A stretch of DNA of 64,000 bases from Achatina immaculata (GCA_009760885.1 CM019697.1:25310210-25374209), one strand, 5' to 3'; shown: positions 33,736-45,631, numbered from the stretch's first letter. The notes: generated by a model not told the origin, from the sequence alone. Numbers and translations are program-made.

Positions 33736-34232
33736 TTTCCCAAAAGTTCTGTGGTGATTTCTTTTCTTTATAGACAAAAGTTCTGTGGTGATTTCTTTTC
33801 TTTATAGACAAAAGTTCTGTGGTGATTTCTTTTCTTTATCGACAAAAGTTCTGTTGTGATTTCTTTTCTTTATAGACAAAAGTTCTGTGGTGATTTCTTT
33901 TCTTTATAGACAAAAGTTCTGTGGTGATTTCTTTTCTTTATAGACAAAAGTTCTGTGGTGATTTCTTTTCTTTATAGACAAAAGTTCTCTAGTGATTTCT
34001 TTTCTTTATAGATAAAAGTTCTGTGGTGGTTTCTTTTCTTTATAGACAAAAGTTTTCTGATGTATTCTTTTCTTTATAGACAAAAGTTCTCTGGTGATTT
34101 CTTTTCTTTATAGACAAAAGTTCTGTGGTGATTTCTTTCCTTTATAGACAAAAGCTCTCTGGTGATTTCATTTCTTTATAGACAAAAGTTCTCTGGTGAT
34201 TTTTTTTTAATAGACAAAAGTTCTGTGGTGAT
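33736..34232. repeat. 34-bp minisatellite, about 14-15 units
   Basis: Units contain GACAAAAGTTCTGTGGTGAT followed by TTCTTTTCTTTATA. Confidence 0.96.
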
Positions 34233-34925
34233 TTCTTTACAGTGCTAAACAATTTATATTAAAGATTGTGCGTGTGTGTGCGTGTGTGTAAGTCCCTGAA
34301 GTTGTGGCTCCTGTAAAGCTTATTTCGTGGAAGTCTAGATAGATATCCCTGAGGTATTGTTTTGCCCACACAAGAGAATGTAATGGAATACTGTCCGTTC
34401 TAGAGACTTCCCTTTCACTCATATGAGGGGGTTGGGGGGCCGTGGGGGTGGGGAGGATTTCAAATGGCGGGGTATGTTTACTTGTGCCAGTCCGGACATG
34501 ATCTGTGGAGAAATTGTCCTCTTTGTACTCTGTCAAATCTTGTGATTATTTTACCAAGGAAGGATGTCTTGAAATGATAAATGACAAAGCCTTACTCTTT
34601 CAACCATTTATCAGCTTTTACGGATGACAGAAACGTTTATGGAACAAGAACTTTGTATGATTACAGCAGGAAAATAGTTCGTTTATTCACTTGAGATGTT
34701 GAGACTTAAAATAAATTCGGAGATGAAACAGAAAAAGTAACGGAAGTGACGCTGGACAGTTACAACAAAAACCCGAAGTAAAGATGGAAAGTGAGGAGAT
34801 TAATATAGTAAGTTTCAGAGACAAAAAGTAAATAAAATTCAAGTGTCAGAAATTAATATAAGTGAAGATCATTAGAGGTCAAGGATTAATAAAATTGAAA
34901 AATAAAAAATTAATGCAAAAAATGA
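34233..34925. other. Single-copy stretch
   Basis: Contains a short (TG)n at 34,267-34,289 and G-rich runs near 34,427-34,453. No supported gene. Confidence 0.5.
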
Positions 34926-35090
34926 AATATAAAGTTGAGAAGTCATATGAAAATTACACAGGTGAAATTGACTAGTCAGGTAAAAGTTACACAGGTGAAG
35001 ATGAATAGTCAGGTAAAAGTTACACAGGTGAATTTGAAAGCCAATTAAAACTACACAGGTAAACGTGAATACAGATAAAAATAACCAACA
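34926..35090. repeat. Diverged repeat of about 36-45 bp, 4 units
   Basis: Units contain AAAATTACACAGGTGAAATTGA-like sequence followed by TAGTCAGGT. Confidence 0.8.
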
Positions 35091-36061
35091 CACCTGACAG
35101 AACAATGCAAGTAAATTGTAGGTAAACATGACTTTAAGGGCTGTACTCTGTTTGTAAAAGTTGGGTCGCAGACAGATTAATTCCAGGGTTGATTTTAAGT
35201 TGTTTAATTTTGTTCCCACATAAAGAACTTTCATGTTCCTCTGTTTCCTGTCTGTACCTGGTGTTTTCTGTTTCCTGTCTGTACCTGGTGTTGATTGTAA
35301 AATTGTTGGTGTTGAAAAGAAACGGCACAAATGAAGAGAGTTTTCTAGATAGAGAGACCAGCTCAAACGATGAGACGCTTTTCTGAAGTGGTCGCTCTCT
35401 GCAGGTATTTCTGATGTGACCATGCCTGGTGTGCTGTCAAAGTATTTTGATGCTAAATTATCGCTGATATTGAAGACAGTATTCTTCTTACTTGTAGATA
35501 GAATGTAGATGTGAAGTTGTGCTTATCTTCTGTTGCTAGGCAGCGGATGAGTTCCCCGAGGCGCGGAGAGGAAGGTAGGAAGCCAGTATCTGTGGGTGAA
35601 ATCATATTTGTGGCCTATGGTTGGAGGGTGTTTGATGATTTGCCAACAGCGCCGACGCGTTCAGCGTCTATATATAGACCCGCATCTAAACACTTGTGAT
35701 AAATAAATGGTTCAGCACAGCCAGAGAACAGCCAGGTCTAGTTAGCTTCTTCTACACACCAGCAAAAACATTCTCAACACCTAAATAATACGCACCCCCA
35801 CCCTCACAAAACTTGCCAAAACATGAACAATAAGAGTACAAAATATGTCTGACAAGAGAAGGTGAACATGAATATATTGTTCTGATGAAACAAGCGACCA
35901 AGAACTTCACTCAGGATAATTCACTGTTCGTGTTAGACAACTCATTTGTTATAAAGACCATCTGGTTAAAAAATACATTTGATGGAACATATAGATTTCT
36001 TAACAGACAAAAAATTATTAGATCACGCACCTTCTATAAAAAAGAAATGACGGCCATATTA
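35091..36061. other. Single-copy stretch
   Basis: One direct repeat of CTGTTTCCTGTCTGTACCTG at about 35,240 and 35,268. Several open frames under 75 codons lack domains. Confidence 0.5.
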
Positions 36062-36720
36062 AAGCTGGTTCTAGTAATGAAAGTCCATAGAGATGTATGG
36101 TTCTAGAAATGAAAGTAGATAGAAGTGTATAGTTCTGGTAATGAAAATAGATAGAGATTTATGATTCTAGTAATGAAAACGATAGAGATGTATGGTTCTG
36201 GTAATGAAAATAGATAGAGGTGTATGGTTCTGGTAATGAAAGTAGATAGAAGTGTATGGTTTTAGTAACGAAAATAGATGTATGGTTCTAGTAATGAAAA
36301 TAGATAGAGGTGTATGGTTCTAGTAATGAAAATAGTTAGAGGTGTATGGTTCTGTTAATGAAAGTAGATAGAGGTGTATGGTTCTAGTAATGAAAATAGA
36401 TAGAGGTGTATGGTTCTAGAAATGAAAATAGATGGAGGTGTATGGTTCTAGAAATGAAAATAGATGGAGGTGTATGGTTCTAGGAATGAAAATACTAGAA
36501 ATGAAAATAGATGGAATTGTATGGTTCTAGTAATGAAAATACTAGAAATGAAAATAGATGGAATTGTATAGTTCCAGAAATGAAAATAGGTGGACGTGTA
36601 TGGTTCTATTAATTAAAATAGATGGAGGTGTGTGGTTTTAATAATGAAAATAGATAGAAGTGTATGTTTCTAGTAAAGAAAGTAGATAGAGTATGGTTCT
36701 AGTAATGAAAATAGATGGAG
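36062..36720. repeat. 32-bp minisatellite, about 20 units, derived from the family 2 terminus
   Basis: Units contain GTGTATGGTTCTAGTAATGA followed by AAATAGATAGAG, with truncated units near 36,490-36,560. It is the inverted counterpart of 25,372-25,583. Confidence 0.95.
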
Positions 36721-36825
36721 GTGTATGATTCAGTTTTACTAAAAAGCAGAAAGAGTGAGGAAAGTGGACAGAAACAAGAATAGCAGAAAGCAAGATGAGT
36801 ACATATAAATGAAGAACATACAGCA

Positions 36826-36858
36826 ATCCAATATTCGGCAAAAGCCTTTTTGAAGGAT
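36826..36858 (-). ncRNA. Hammerhead-like motif, family 2 (degenerate)
   Basis: On the minus strand ATCC pairs with GGAT, 33 nt overall. The core is TTCAAAA, the hairpin GGC/GCC is intact, and the conserved GAAA has become GAA. Confidence 0.25.
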
Positions 36859-37039
36859 CGCATACAAGAACAATACAACAGAAAAAAACGCAAAAAATAG
36901 ATGAAAAATATACAGACTTAGCTTTTAGGTCTCCTCCTAGTAAGAAAAACGGGCACAAAATGCATTTCTAAGACTCATCTTTCAGGTGTACCTATGACTT
37001 GGCAGTGACGTTTAATGTAGAAGCATCAAGGAAGATAAG

Positions 37040-37204
37040 ATCAGATCTAGCTATGCTAGAGAAAGAACAAGCTGGTTCGAGGCAGCATTATCTGGTCGGA
37101 GAAAGGACTTCACTGACAACTGTCAGTCAGCGTCCTTGTCGTGAAGGAGAGAGTTCGGGGTGAAATCTTAATGCTGCGAAACATAAGCGGCCTTTTAAAA
37201 GCTT
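37040..37204 (+). pseudogene. Gene fragment A1, first conserved block
   Basis: The plus frame over about 37,112-37,141 reads FTDNCQSASLS and a stop. The paralogue at 50,727-50,759 reads FTDSCQSTSLSG. Between the two, most nucleotide changes are at third codon positions (TGT/TGC, CAG/CAA, TCC/TCT, TTG/TTA, TCG/TCA). That pattern indicates past coding selection. I do not recognise the family. The stop and the large downstream repeat insertion indicate a broken copy or an exon edge. Confidence 0.4.
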
Positions 37205-38397
37205 TAAAAGGATGGTCAGTCAACACGAGCACAGTGTAATCAGAAGGATGGTCAGCCAACACAAGCCCAGTGTAATCAGTTAGAAGGATGGTCAGTCAAC
37301 ACAAGCCCAGTGTAATCAGTTAGAAGGATGATCAGTCAACACAAGCCCAGTGTAATCAGTTAGAAGGATGGTCAGTCAACACAAGCCCAGTGTAATCAGT
37401 TAGAAGGATGGTCAGTCAACACAAGCCCAGTGTAATCAGTTAGAAGGATGGTCAGTCAACAAAAGCCCAGTGTAATCAGTTAGAAGGATGGTCAGTCAAC
37501 AAAAGCCCAGTGTAATCAGTTAGAAGGATGGTCAGTCAACACAAACCCAGTGTAATCAGTTAGAAGGATGGTCAGTCAACACAAGCCCAGTGTAATCAGT
37601 TAGAAGGATGGTCAGTCAACACAAGCCCAGTGTAATCAGTTAGAAGGATGGTCAGTCAACACAAGCCCAGTGTAATCAGTTAGAAGGATGGTCAATCAAC
37701 AAGCCCAGTGTAATCAGTTAGAAGGATGGTCAGTCAACACAAGCCCAGTGTAATCAGTTAGAAGGATGGTCAGTCAACACAAGCCCAGTGTAATCAGTTA
37801 GAAGGATGGTCAGTCAACACGAACCCAGTGTAATCAGTTAGAAGGATGGTCAATCAACACAAGCCCAGTGTAATCAGTTAGAAGGATGGTCAATCAACAC
37901 AAGCCCAGTGTAATCAGTTAGAAGGATGGTCAGTCAACACAAGCCCAGTGTAATCAGTTAGAAGGATGGTCAGTCAACACAAACCCAGTGTAATCAGTTA
38001 GAAGGATGGTCAGTCAACACGAACCCAGTGTAATCAGTTAGAAGGATGGTCAATCAACACAAGCCCAGTGTAATCAGTTAGAAGGATGGTCAATCAACAA
38101 AAGCCCAGTGTAATCAGTTAGAAGGATGGTCAGTCAACACAAGCCCAGTGTAATCAGTTAGAAGGATGGTCAGTCAACACAAGCCCAGTGTAATCAGTTA
38201 GAAGGATGGTCAGTCAACACGAACCCAGTGTAATCAGTTAGAAGGATGGTCAATCAACACAAGCCCAGTGTAATCAGTTAGAAGGATGGTCAATCAACAA
38301 AAGCCCAGTGTAATCAGTTAGAAGGATGGTCAGTCAACACAAGCCCAGTGTAATCAGTTAGAAGGATGGTCAGTCAACACAAGCCCAGTGTAATCAG
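37205..38397. repeat. 40-bp minisatellite, about 30 units, inside gene fragment A
   Basis: Units contain GAAGGATGGTCAGTCAACAC, then an AAGCCCAGTGTAATCAGTTA segment, and are highly uniform. The paralogue at 50,846-50,885 has one unit-like copy (GAATGATCAATCAAG…TGTAATCAATTA). The array therefore seems to be an expansion of an original single segment. A three-unit pattern (GAACCC, CAATCAACAC, CAATCAACAAAAG) recurs at about 37,810, 38,020 and 38,220. Confidence 0.95.
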
Positions 38398-38520
38398 TTG
38401 CTGTATCCTGGTGGAGATTTCTACGTGGAGAATGGAGCAGCAGTGGATGTATCCCAGTGCTTAGATGATGGATCTTTCTATTTACCTGCTTATAATACTT
38501 GTGTGGAAATCACAAAGGCC
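38386..38520 (+). pseudogene. Gene fragment A1, second conserved block
   Basis: The plus frame begins within the last array unit with QCNQLLYPGGDFYVE and continues to SQCLDDGSFY and YNTCVEI. The paralogue at 50,877-50,945 reads CNQLLYPEGDTY, then AAVNVS. Synonymous third-position changes again separate the two. The cysteine and aromatic spacing is loosely like a chitin-binding type 2 domain, but that is a guess. It runs into a 12-bp repeat at 38,530, with no clear splice donor. Confidence 0.4.
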
Positions 38521-38529
38521 GAAATGTTA

Positions 38530-38597
38530 TTGTCTTTGTTATTGTCTATGTTATTGTTTACGTTATTGTCTACGTTATTGTCTACGCTATTGTCTAA
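38530..38597. repeat. 12-bp repeat, about 6 units
   Basis: Units are TTATTGTCTACG or TTATTGTCTTTG. Confidence 0.9.
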
Positions 38598-38988
38598 TGG
38601 GAAAGTTTATGCTTGATAAAAGCTGCAAAACTGCAGGAGTGATTTTGATGGTGTTACATCAGTATCAGAGGAGGAGTTCTTGGTCTGACAGAAAATAGTT
38701 TTAAAGATTAGTGATGACATGTGTTGGAAAAAAGTGCAGAAAAGAAATACTGACATTTAATAAAGATAAACATTTAATAAAACGTCTGCTCTCTGCAAAC
38801 AAAACTTGGAGGCCATAAAACTATTTGTGCAGATCTTTCTCCTGTGACATAACTACCTGGCATATTCTGCATAAAAGCCACCTACCTGAGTGACGTCAGG
38901 CACGTGATCTGAACTATTTTTAAATCAAAGGCAGGTTAAAACCAGATCGAGATTGTGCTTAGAAATGCCAACTCCCTGTAGGTTAAAT
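38598..38988. other. Single-copy stretch
   Basis: No recognisable gene. Confidence 0.4.
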
Positions 38989-39105
38989 CAGAACATTGTG
39001 TCTATTTGTGTGGTTCTGATCATTGTGTCTATTTGTGTGGTTCTGATCATTGTGTCTATTTGTGTGGTTCTTATCATTGTGTCTATTTGTGTGGTTCTGA
39101 TCACC
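38989..39105. repeat. 27-bp minisatellite, about 4 units
   Basis: Units contain TCATTGTGTCTATTTGTGTG plus GTTCTGA. Confidence 0.95.
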
Positions 39106-39428
39106 AAAAGTCCAGTCTCTATAGTGATTCTTCAGCTGTTTATTGAATTGTATATAACCTAACGTTTTGCCAACTGCAGAAAGATGCCATTCCTTATAGG
39201 AAAAGGTAAAAGGTAAAGCACCCGTTACCAGGACATTAAGGCGGGGGACACGGTGTTGGGCTTGTAGTGAATGAACGCAGAGTGGATAATTAAGAGGTGG
39301 GGGGGGGGGTGGGAGGGGATAGTTTTTCATCGCCAGACATAGTTACTGCCAGAGACCCTGCTTGTCTGTATCATCTAGCCACTGAAAACAAATAATACGT
39401 GCCAAATACAACCACCCCCCCCCCTTTC
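39106..39428. other. Single-copy stretch with G and C runs
   Basis: G run at about 39,299-39,309 and C run at about 39,413-39,424. Otherwise featureless. Confidence 0.5.
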
Positions 39429-39900
39429 ACAGCTGGGGTGACCATGTGGCATAGCTGGGATGACCGTGTGGCATAGCTGGGATGACCATGTGACATAGCT
39501 GGGATGACCATATGGCATAGGTGGAATGACCATGTGGCATAGCTAGGATAGCTGGGATGACCATGTGGCATAGCTAGGATAGCTACAATGACCATGTGGC
39601 ATAGCTAGGATAGCTGGGATGACCATGTGGCATAGCTGGGATGACCATGTGGCATAGCTGGGATGACCATGTGGCACAGCTGGAATGACCATGTGTCACA
39701 GCTGGTATTACCATGTGACACAGCTGGGATGACCATGTGGCATAGCTGGGATGACCATGTGGCACAGCTGGAATGACCATGTGTCACAGCTGGTATGACC
39801 ATGTGACACAGCTGGGATGACCATGTGGCATTGCTGGAATTACTATATGGCATAGCTGGGATGACCATGTGGCACAGCTTGGATGACCATGTGGCACATC
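39429..39900. repeat. 22-bp minisatellite, about 21 units
   Basis: Units contain GGGATGACCATGTGGCATAG plus CT, with ACAGCTGGAATGACC variants. Minus-strand open frames here are repeat products. Confidence 0.95.
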
Positions 39901-40255
39901 TATAAATATACCACACTGATGGACGCCAGCACATTATAACTCTCTATCCAGTACACATATACAAATATATAAAAATCTCTCCTTTATATGCGGTTGATTT
40001 CCTTCTCCTGGCATGAGATACTCACGTCCTGAGCTATACCTGGCCGTTTACTGCTCACGAGATCTGTAATAAGATCACCTAATCTCACACACGTAAACAT
40101 ACACACACCTGATTTATATGGTGGAAAATCGAAATCTGCACTTCTGCAGGTAAACCTGTCTTGCCCGACCTTCAAACGGCAAGGTCACATCAAAACAAGG
40201 TCTAGAGGTCAAAGGTGGTCTTAACATTGGATAGGAAATGTGATCATGTGATGGT
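39901..40255. other. Single-copy stretch
   Basis: Nothing recognised. Confidence 0.4.
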
Positions 40256-40368
40256 GTAATGTAAGCTGTAAGAGTGGAGATGTAAGCTGTAAGAGTTGAG
40301 ATGTAAGTTGTAAGAGTGGAGATATAAGTTGTAAGAGTGGAGATATAAGGTGTAAGAGTGGAAATGTA
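40256..40368. repeat. 21-bp minisatellite, about 5 units
   Basis: Units are AGATGTAAGCTGTAAGAGTG plus G. Confidence 0.93.
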
Positions 40369-40435
40369 TTCGGAAGTTTTTTTTCTTGTTTTGCTTGTTT
40401 TCTTTCCTGGCTAGTTAATTTGTCTGTTCATTGAT

Positions 40436-40690
40436 TATTTGGTTGGCTGACTGGATGGTTGGCTGACAGCATGGTTGGCTGACTGGGTGGTTGGCTGACT
40501 GGATGGTTGGCTGACTGGGTGATTCACTGGCTCTCTGTTGATCAGCTGGCATGGCTGTTTAGCTTGAGAATGGTTGATTGGCTGACTATCTGTGTTTGCT
40601 GCTGGGTGACTAGTTATTTGATTGACAGGCTGAATAGTTACCTATCTTTTGGTTGCCTGGCTAATGGTTTGTGGTTGGCTAATGACCTTC
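40436..40690. repeat. Diverged GGCTGACTG-type repeat
   Basis: Short units like TTGGCTGACTGGATGG decay rightward. A related but distinct array occurs at 50,960-51,240. Confidence 0.8.
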
Positions 40691-40757
40691 ATGTACCTTC
40701 TCGTACTGGGTTCCTGAAACCGGAAGCCAGTGATGACACTTTTTAAAATAAGACATA

Positions 40758-41490
40758 GCGTTAACTGCAGTGACTTCTACTAATCTGTCAGACATGACGT
40801 TAACTACAGTGACTTGTATTACCTGTGAGATATGACGTTAACTACAGTGACTTGTATTACCTGTGAGACATGACGTTAACTACAGTGACTTGTATTACCT
40901 GTGAGATATGACGTTAACTACAGTGACTTGTATTACCTGTGAGACATGGCGTTAACTACAGAAATATGTATTAACCTTTTTTGGCATGGCGTTAACTACA
41001 GTCTCTTGTATTAGCCTGTTGGACATGGCGTTAACTACAGTCTCTTGTATTAATTTATTACAAATGACGTTAACTACAATGACTTGTATTAACCTGTTGG
41101 ACATGACATTAACTACAGTGACTTGTATTAATTTATTACACATGACGTTAACTACAATGACTTGTATTAATTTGTTGGACATGACGTTAACTACAGTGAC
41201 TTGTATTAATTTATTACACATGACGTTAACTACAATGACTTGTATTAACCTGTTGGACATGACATTAACTACAATGACTTGTATTAATTTATTACACATG
41301 ACGTTAACTACAATGACTTGTATTAATTTGTTGGACATGACGTTAACTACAGTTACTTGTATTAATTTGTTGGACATGACGTTAACTACAGTGACTTGTA
41401 TTAACCTGTTGGACATATCGTTAACTACAGTAACTTGTATTAACTTGTTGGACATGACGTTAAATACAGCGAGTTCAGTTAACCTGTAAG
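40758..41490. repeat. 39-bp minisatellite, about 18 units
   Basis: Units contain GACGTTAACTACAGTGACTT then a GTATTAACCTGTTGGACAT segment. The 39-bp period leaves 167-codon frames open on both strands. Confidence 0.96.
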
Positions 41491-41544
41491 TGTGTTTGTG
41501 TAGGGAAAATTAGCAGGCAATGTCACGTCCAGATCTTCGTTATT

Positions 41545-41785
41545 TTCCTATTTCTGTTTTTGTGTTGATAGTTCTGTTTGTGTGAAGATAGATCTGTTTG
41601 TGTGTTAATATGTCTGTTTGTGTGTTGATAGGTCTTTTTGTGTGTTAATTAGTCTGTTTGTCTGTTGATAGGGCTTTTCATGTGTTGATAGGTCTGTTTG
41701 TGTGGTCTGTTTGTGTGTTGATAGGTCTGTTTGTGTGTTGATAGGTCTGTTTGTGTGGTCTGTTTGTGTGTTGATTGGTCTGGGT
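41545..41785. repeat. 20-bp minisatellite, about 11 units
   Basis: Units resemble TCTGTTTGTGTGTTGATAGG, with shortened TGTGTGG units. Confidence 0.92.
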
Positions 41786-41865
41786 TTTCAGGTTTTATAA
41801 ATTGCAAACTGCCAATTTTATGTCACACTTCTTTCCTGCTCTTGCCTGCTGGAGTTCTTACAATA

Positions 41866-42665
41866 TGTGCACGGCCTGTTGATACTAGTGTATATGTGTA
41901 GCTATGTTTGTTTTATATTCTGTCGATACTAGTGTATATGTGTAGCTATGTTTGTTTTATGGCCTGTTGATACTAGTGTATATGTGTAGCTATGTTTGTT
42001 TTATATTCTGTTGATACTAGTGTATATGTGTAGCTATGTTTGTTTTATAGTCTGTTGATACTAGTGTATATGTGTAGCTATGATTGTTTTATATTCTGTT
42101 GATACTAGTGTATATGTGTAGCTATGTTTGTTTTATATTCTGTTGATACTAGTGTATATGTGTAGCTATGTTTGTTTTATATTCTGTTGATACTAGTGTA
42201 TATGTGTAGCTATGTTTGTTTTATGGTCTGTTGATACTTGTGTATATGTGTAGCTATGTTTGTTTTATGGCCTGTTGATACTAGTGTATATGTGTAGCTA
42301 TGTTTGATTTATGGTCTGTTGATACTAGTGTATATGTTTAGCTATGTTTGTTTTATATTCTGTTGATACTAGTGTATATGTGTAGCTATGATTGTTTTAT
42401 ATTCTGTTGATACTAGTGTATATGTGTAGCTATGTTTGTTTTATATTCTGTTGATACTAGTGTATATGTGTAGCTATGTTTGTTTTATATTCTGTTGATA
42501 CTAGTGTATATGTGTAGCTATGTTTGTTTTATGGTCTGATGATACTTGTGTATATGTGTAGCTATGTTTGTTTTATGGTCTGTTGATACTTGTGTATATG
42601 TGTAGCTATGTTTGTTTTATGGTCTGTTGATACTAGTGTATATGTGTAGCTATGTTTGTTTTATG
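41866..42665. repeat. 44-bp minisatellite, about 18 units (left part)
   Basis: Units contain GATACTAGTGTATATGTGTA, then GCTATGTTTGTTTTATATTCTGTT with TATTC/GGTC/GGCC alternatives. It is interrupted by an RTE-like fragment and resumes at about 43,239. Confidence 0.96.
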
Positions 42666-43238
42666 GTCTGCTAACTAATAATGGAGATACATCGAGGGAA
42701 ATCAAAAGGAGGACATCTATCGCTCTTCAGAAAGTAAAACAACTAAAGAATCTATGGAGAGGAACAGGCAGAACTACAGAAATAAGATTTTTAAGGGCAT
42801 GCATCTTTCCCATCGCAACATATGCCTGTGAGACCTGGACACTTAAGAGAAACACATAAATGTAATTGAATGTAAATGCTACAGAAAAGTTCTTCAAATA
42901 CCATGGACACAAAAAAAAACAAATATATCCATCCATACTACAAGAACTTAATATTGAAGAAAGCTGGCTAGTACAGAGGATTAAACAAAGAACACTTAAA
43001 TATTCTGGACACATTAAACGTCATGATAATCTAGAGAAAACTGTCTTGGAAAGGTACATAATGGGAAAAAGAAAGAGAGGAAGACCAAGGCGAAGATGGC
43101 TGCAAGACATCGTTGATAATTTGCAAATGGATGCATCAGCAGCAGGCCATCTTGATCACAACTGAGAGGCCTACAGGAGTGCTGTTATGTAGGCAAAGTT
43201 CCGCAAGGGACATGCAAATAAATGAATGAATGATTATG
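42666..43238 (+). mobile_element. RTE-like retrotransposon 3' fragment inside the 44-bp array
   Basis: The first open segment carries DTSREIKRRTSIALQKVK and FPIATYACETWTLKR. A stop near 42,858 and a frame change follow. The second carries YSGHIKRHDNLEKTVL and GKRKRGRPRRRWLQDI, the usual C-terminal arrangement of RTE/BovB-type ORFs. It ends near 43,164, with a short 3' UTR and an AAATGAATGAATGAATGA tail. RT catalytic blocks are absent (5' truncation). It differs clearly from the family at 22,129 and 62,225. Array units lie on both sides, so insertion was into the array. Confidence 0.8.
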
Positions 43239-43345
43239 TAGTTATGTTTGTTGTTCGATCTGTTGATACTAGTGTATATGTGTGGTTATGTTTGTTGTAT
43301 GGTCTATTGATACTTGTGTATATGTGTGATTGTGTTTATTGTGTA
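43239..43345. repeat. 44-bp minisatellite (right part), diverged
   Basis: About 2-3 units with TGTGTGGTTATGTTTGTTG variants. Confidence 0.88.
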
Positions 43346-43384
43346 GTTTCTGTATGCTTGAGAAAGTATGTATAGACAACTGGA

Positions 43385-44235
43385 GAATGTGCACTGACCT
43401 ATGCTGCCTAGAAGGTTAAGAGAACACTAACTTTAGAATGTGCACTCATCTCTGGTGCTTAGAACGTTAAGAAAACACTAACTTTAGAATGTGCACTCAT
43501 CTCTGGTGCCTAGAACGTTAAGAAAACACTAACTTTAGAATGTGCACTGATCTCTGGTGCTTAGAAGGTTAAGAGAACACTAACTAACTTTAGAATGTTC
43601 ACTCATCTCTGGTGCCTAGAACGTTAAGAAAACACTAACTTTAGAATGTGCACTGATCTCTGGTGCTTAGAAGGTTAAGAGAACACTAACTAACTTTAGA
43701 ATGTTCACTCATCTCTGGTGCTTAGAACGTTAAGAGAACACTAACTAACTTTAGAATATGCAATCATCTCTGGTGCTTAGAACGTTAAAAGAACACTAAC
43801 TAACTTTAAAATGTGCACTCATCTCTGGTGCTTAGAACGTTAAGAAAACACTAACTTTAGAATGTGCACTCATCTCTGGTGCTTAGAACGTTAATAGAAC
43901 ACTAATTAACTTTAGAATGTGCACTCATCTCTGGTGCTTAGAACGTTAAGAGAACACTAATTAACTATAGAATGTGCATTGATATCTGCTGCTTAGAACG
44001 TTAAGAGAACACTAACTAACTTTAGAATGTGCACTCATCTCTGCTGCTCAGAACGTTAAGAGAACACTAATTAACTTTAGAATGTGCACTCATTTCTGCT
44101 GCTCAGAACGTTAAGAGAACACTAACTAACTTTAGAATGTGCACTCATCTCTGCTGCTCAGAACGTTAAGAGAACGCTAACTAACTTTAGAATGTGCACT
44201 GATCTCTGCTGCTTCTAACGTTAAGAGAACACTAA
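43385..44235. repeat. 51-56-bp minisatellite, about 16 units
   Basis: Units contain GAATGTGCACTCATCTCTGG, a TGCTTAGAACGTTAAGA segment and AACACTAAC(TAAC)TTTA. The optional TAAC makes the length differ by 4 bp. Confidence 0.95.
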
Positions 44236-44720
44236 CTTGAGATACCATGTGACCAAATAACGTCTTTGGATCGTCCTTGAATGTCTGGCCCAGGGCGAAG
44301 GGGAGGCAATTCACAGAGCTCGTCTTGTTGACGGAATTTTGTTTCCTGGATGTAGATTTGGCAATATTTGATTATGTTGAGAGACCAGAAATTGTGGTGT
44401 TGTGATCATGTTTGAGAACAGTGTCTTCTCAACTTGTGATAAGAAAAGAATATGTTCATTGCTTTCTCTTTAAATTGTGCAGATCTAGCCACCTTTTCTT
44501 TCATGTGTGAAACAAACTGATTTGTTTTATATGTGATTGTGTTCTAGTGCGAGTATATGTAGGTTTTGTATGTTTCATTACAGTCCTTCCTTAATTACGA
44601 AACAAGTTTAAGATTATCTGTCTTTCAAGGCTTAGAATTTTTTTCTTAAAACCATTTTTCACATAAAGCTATTGCTACCTTCCTGTCAACCATGTAGATC
44701 TCTGAAGATACTTCATATTC
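44236..44720. other. Single-copy stretch
   Basis: AT-rich, no gene recognised. Confidence 0.5.
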
Positions 44721-45032
44721 TCATGCATTATCTACAGCCATACTGACATTATCTACAGTCATACTGACATTATCTACAGCAATACTGACATTATCTACAG
44801 CAATACTGACATTATCTACAACCATGATGACATTATCTACAGCAATACTGATATCATCTACAGCGATACTGACATTATATACAGCCATACTGACATTATC
44901 TACAGCAATACTGTCATTATATACAGCAATACTGACATTATCTACAACCATAATGACATTATCTACAGCCGTACTGACATTATCTACAGCCATACTGCCA
45001 TTATCTACAACAATGCTGACTACAGCCATACT
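44721..45032. repeat. 21-bp minisatellite, about 14 units
   Basis: Units are close to ATCTACAGCAATACTGACAT plus T. Both strands remain open for about 100 codons. The array ends in ACTACAGCCATACT (45,019-45,032), one side of a target-site duplication. Confidence 0.95.
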
Positions 45033-45608
45033 TCTTCTTCTTCTTCTTCTTCTTCTTCGTTCGCACTGTCTGTCTATATCTGCAGTCCTGTCTCTTGGAT
45101 AAATTTCACTGTTTTTTGTAATTCATGTATGGAACCGTAGAGCTTATCTTCTTTAGTGGTTTCACTGGGCCAGTAATTATTTCTCAGTGTCTCGTAGTTG
45201 ATGCAGTTCTGGAGGATATGTTCCACAGTTTGGGGCACCTGGGCACATGTACATAGATTAGTAGTACCAACCTTAAACTTTGTATACATATGACTTCGGA
45301 GTCGGCTGTGTCCTGTTCGGAGACGGAAGATGGTGACTTGTTCCTTTCTGTTTAGCATGTGATAGTCATCATGTGGTGGTGTTTGTGGCTTCCTGTAGGT
45401 TTTTATCATGCTTTTCTTCTGATTATAAGTGATTGGTATGTCTGGTTGCTCCATTTCAGTGCCCTCTTTGGCCAGTTGGTCCGCTTTCTCATTGCCTGGT
45501 ATCCCACAGTGGGAGGGAATCCATTGCAAAGTGACTCCATGTTGTAAGCCAATTTTTGACAAGGCATCCTTAAGGTCTGGTAGTTTGTTGCACTGAAGAG
45601 CCTCCAGT
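45033..45608 (-). mobile_element. Non-LTR retrotransposon 3' fragment with RNase H domain and (GAA)n tail
   Basis: The minus-strand frame from the insertion edge to about 45,074 contains TLQWIPSHCGIPGNEKADQL, the last RNase H1 motif with its catalytic His and Asp, then a CTCAQVPQTVEHILQNC zinc-knuckle-like segment near the C-terminus. This domain order is typical of I/Nimb or Jockey-type ORF2 ends. The earlier RNase H Asp/Glu motifs, RT and EN are missing. After the stop the element ends in GTGCGAACGAAGAAG and about nine GAA units (45,033-45,058). Flanks are ACTACAGCCATACT (45,019-45,032) and ACTACAGTCATACT (45,609-45,622): a 14-bp duplication with one mismatch, though both also fit array units. 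Confidence 0.8.
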
Positions 45609-45631
45609 ACTACAGTCATACTGATAAATGA

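Larger units (their letters stand above)
36062..36960 (-). mobile_element. Family 2 solo arm, minus-oriented, with a large terminal minisatellite
   Basis: The part at 36,721-36,960 is the reverse complement of the family 2 arm: TTTTACTAAAAAGCAGAAAG, a TATAAATGAAGAACATACAG segment, the hammerhead-like motif at 36,826-36,858 and a GAACAATACAACAGAA segment. The terminal 32-bp segment has expanded into about 20 units (36,062-36,720). Two minus-strand frames (64 and 106 codons) are by-products. No partner arm or ORF is visible. Confidence 0.65.

Noticed and set aside
37205..38397. CRISPR-like array of 40-bp units
   Set aside because: Units are contiguous with no unique spacers, and the setting is eukaryotic. 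It is a minisatellite.
38386..38520. Chitin-binding (CBM14) exon
   Set aside because: Cysteine spacing is only loosely similar, and no full domain or splice sites can be shown. Kept as an unassigned gene fragment.
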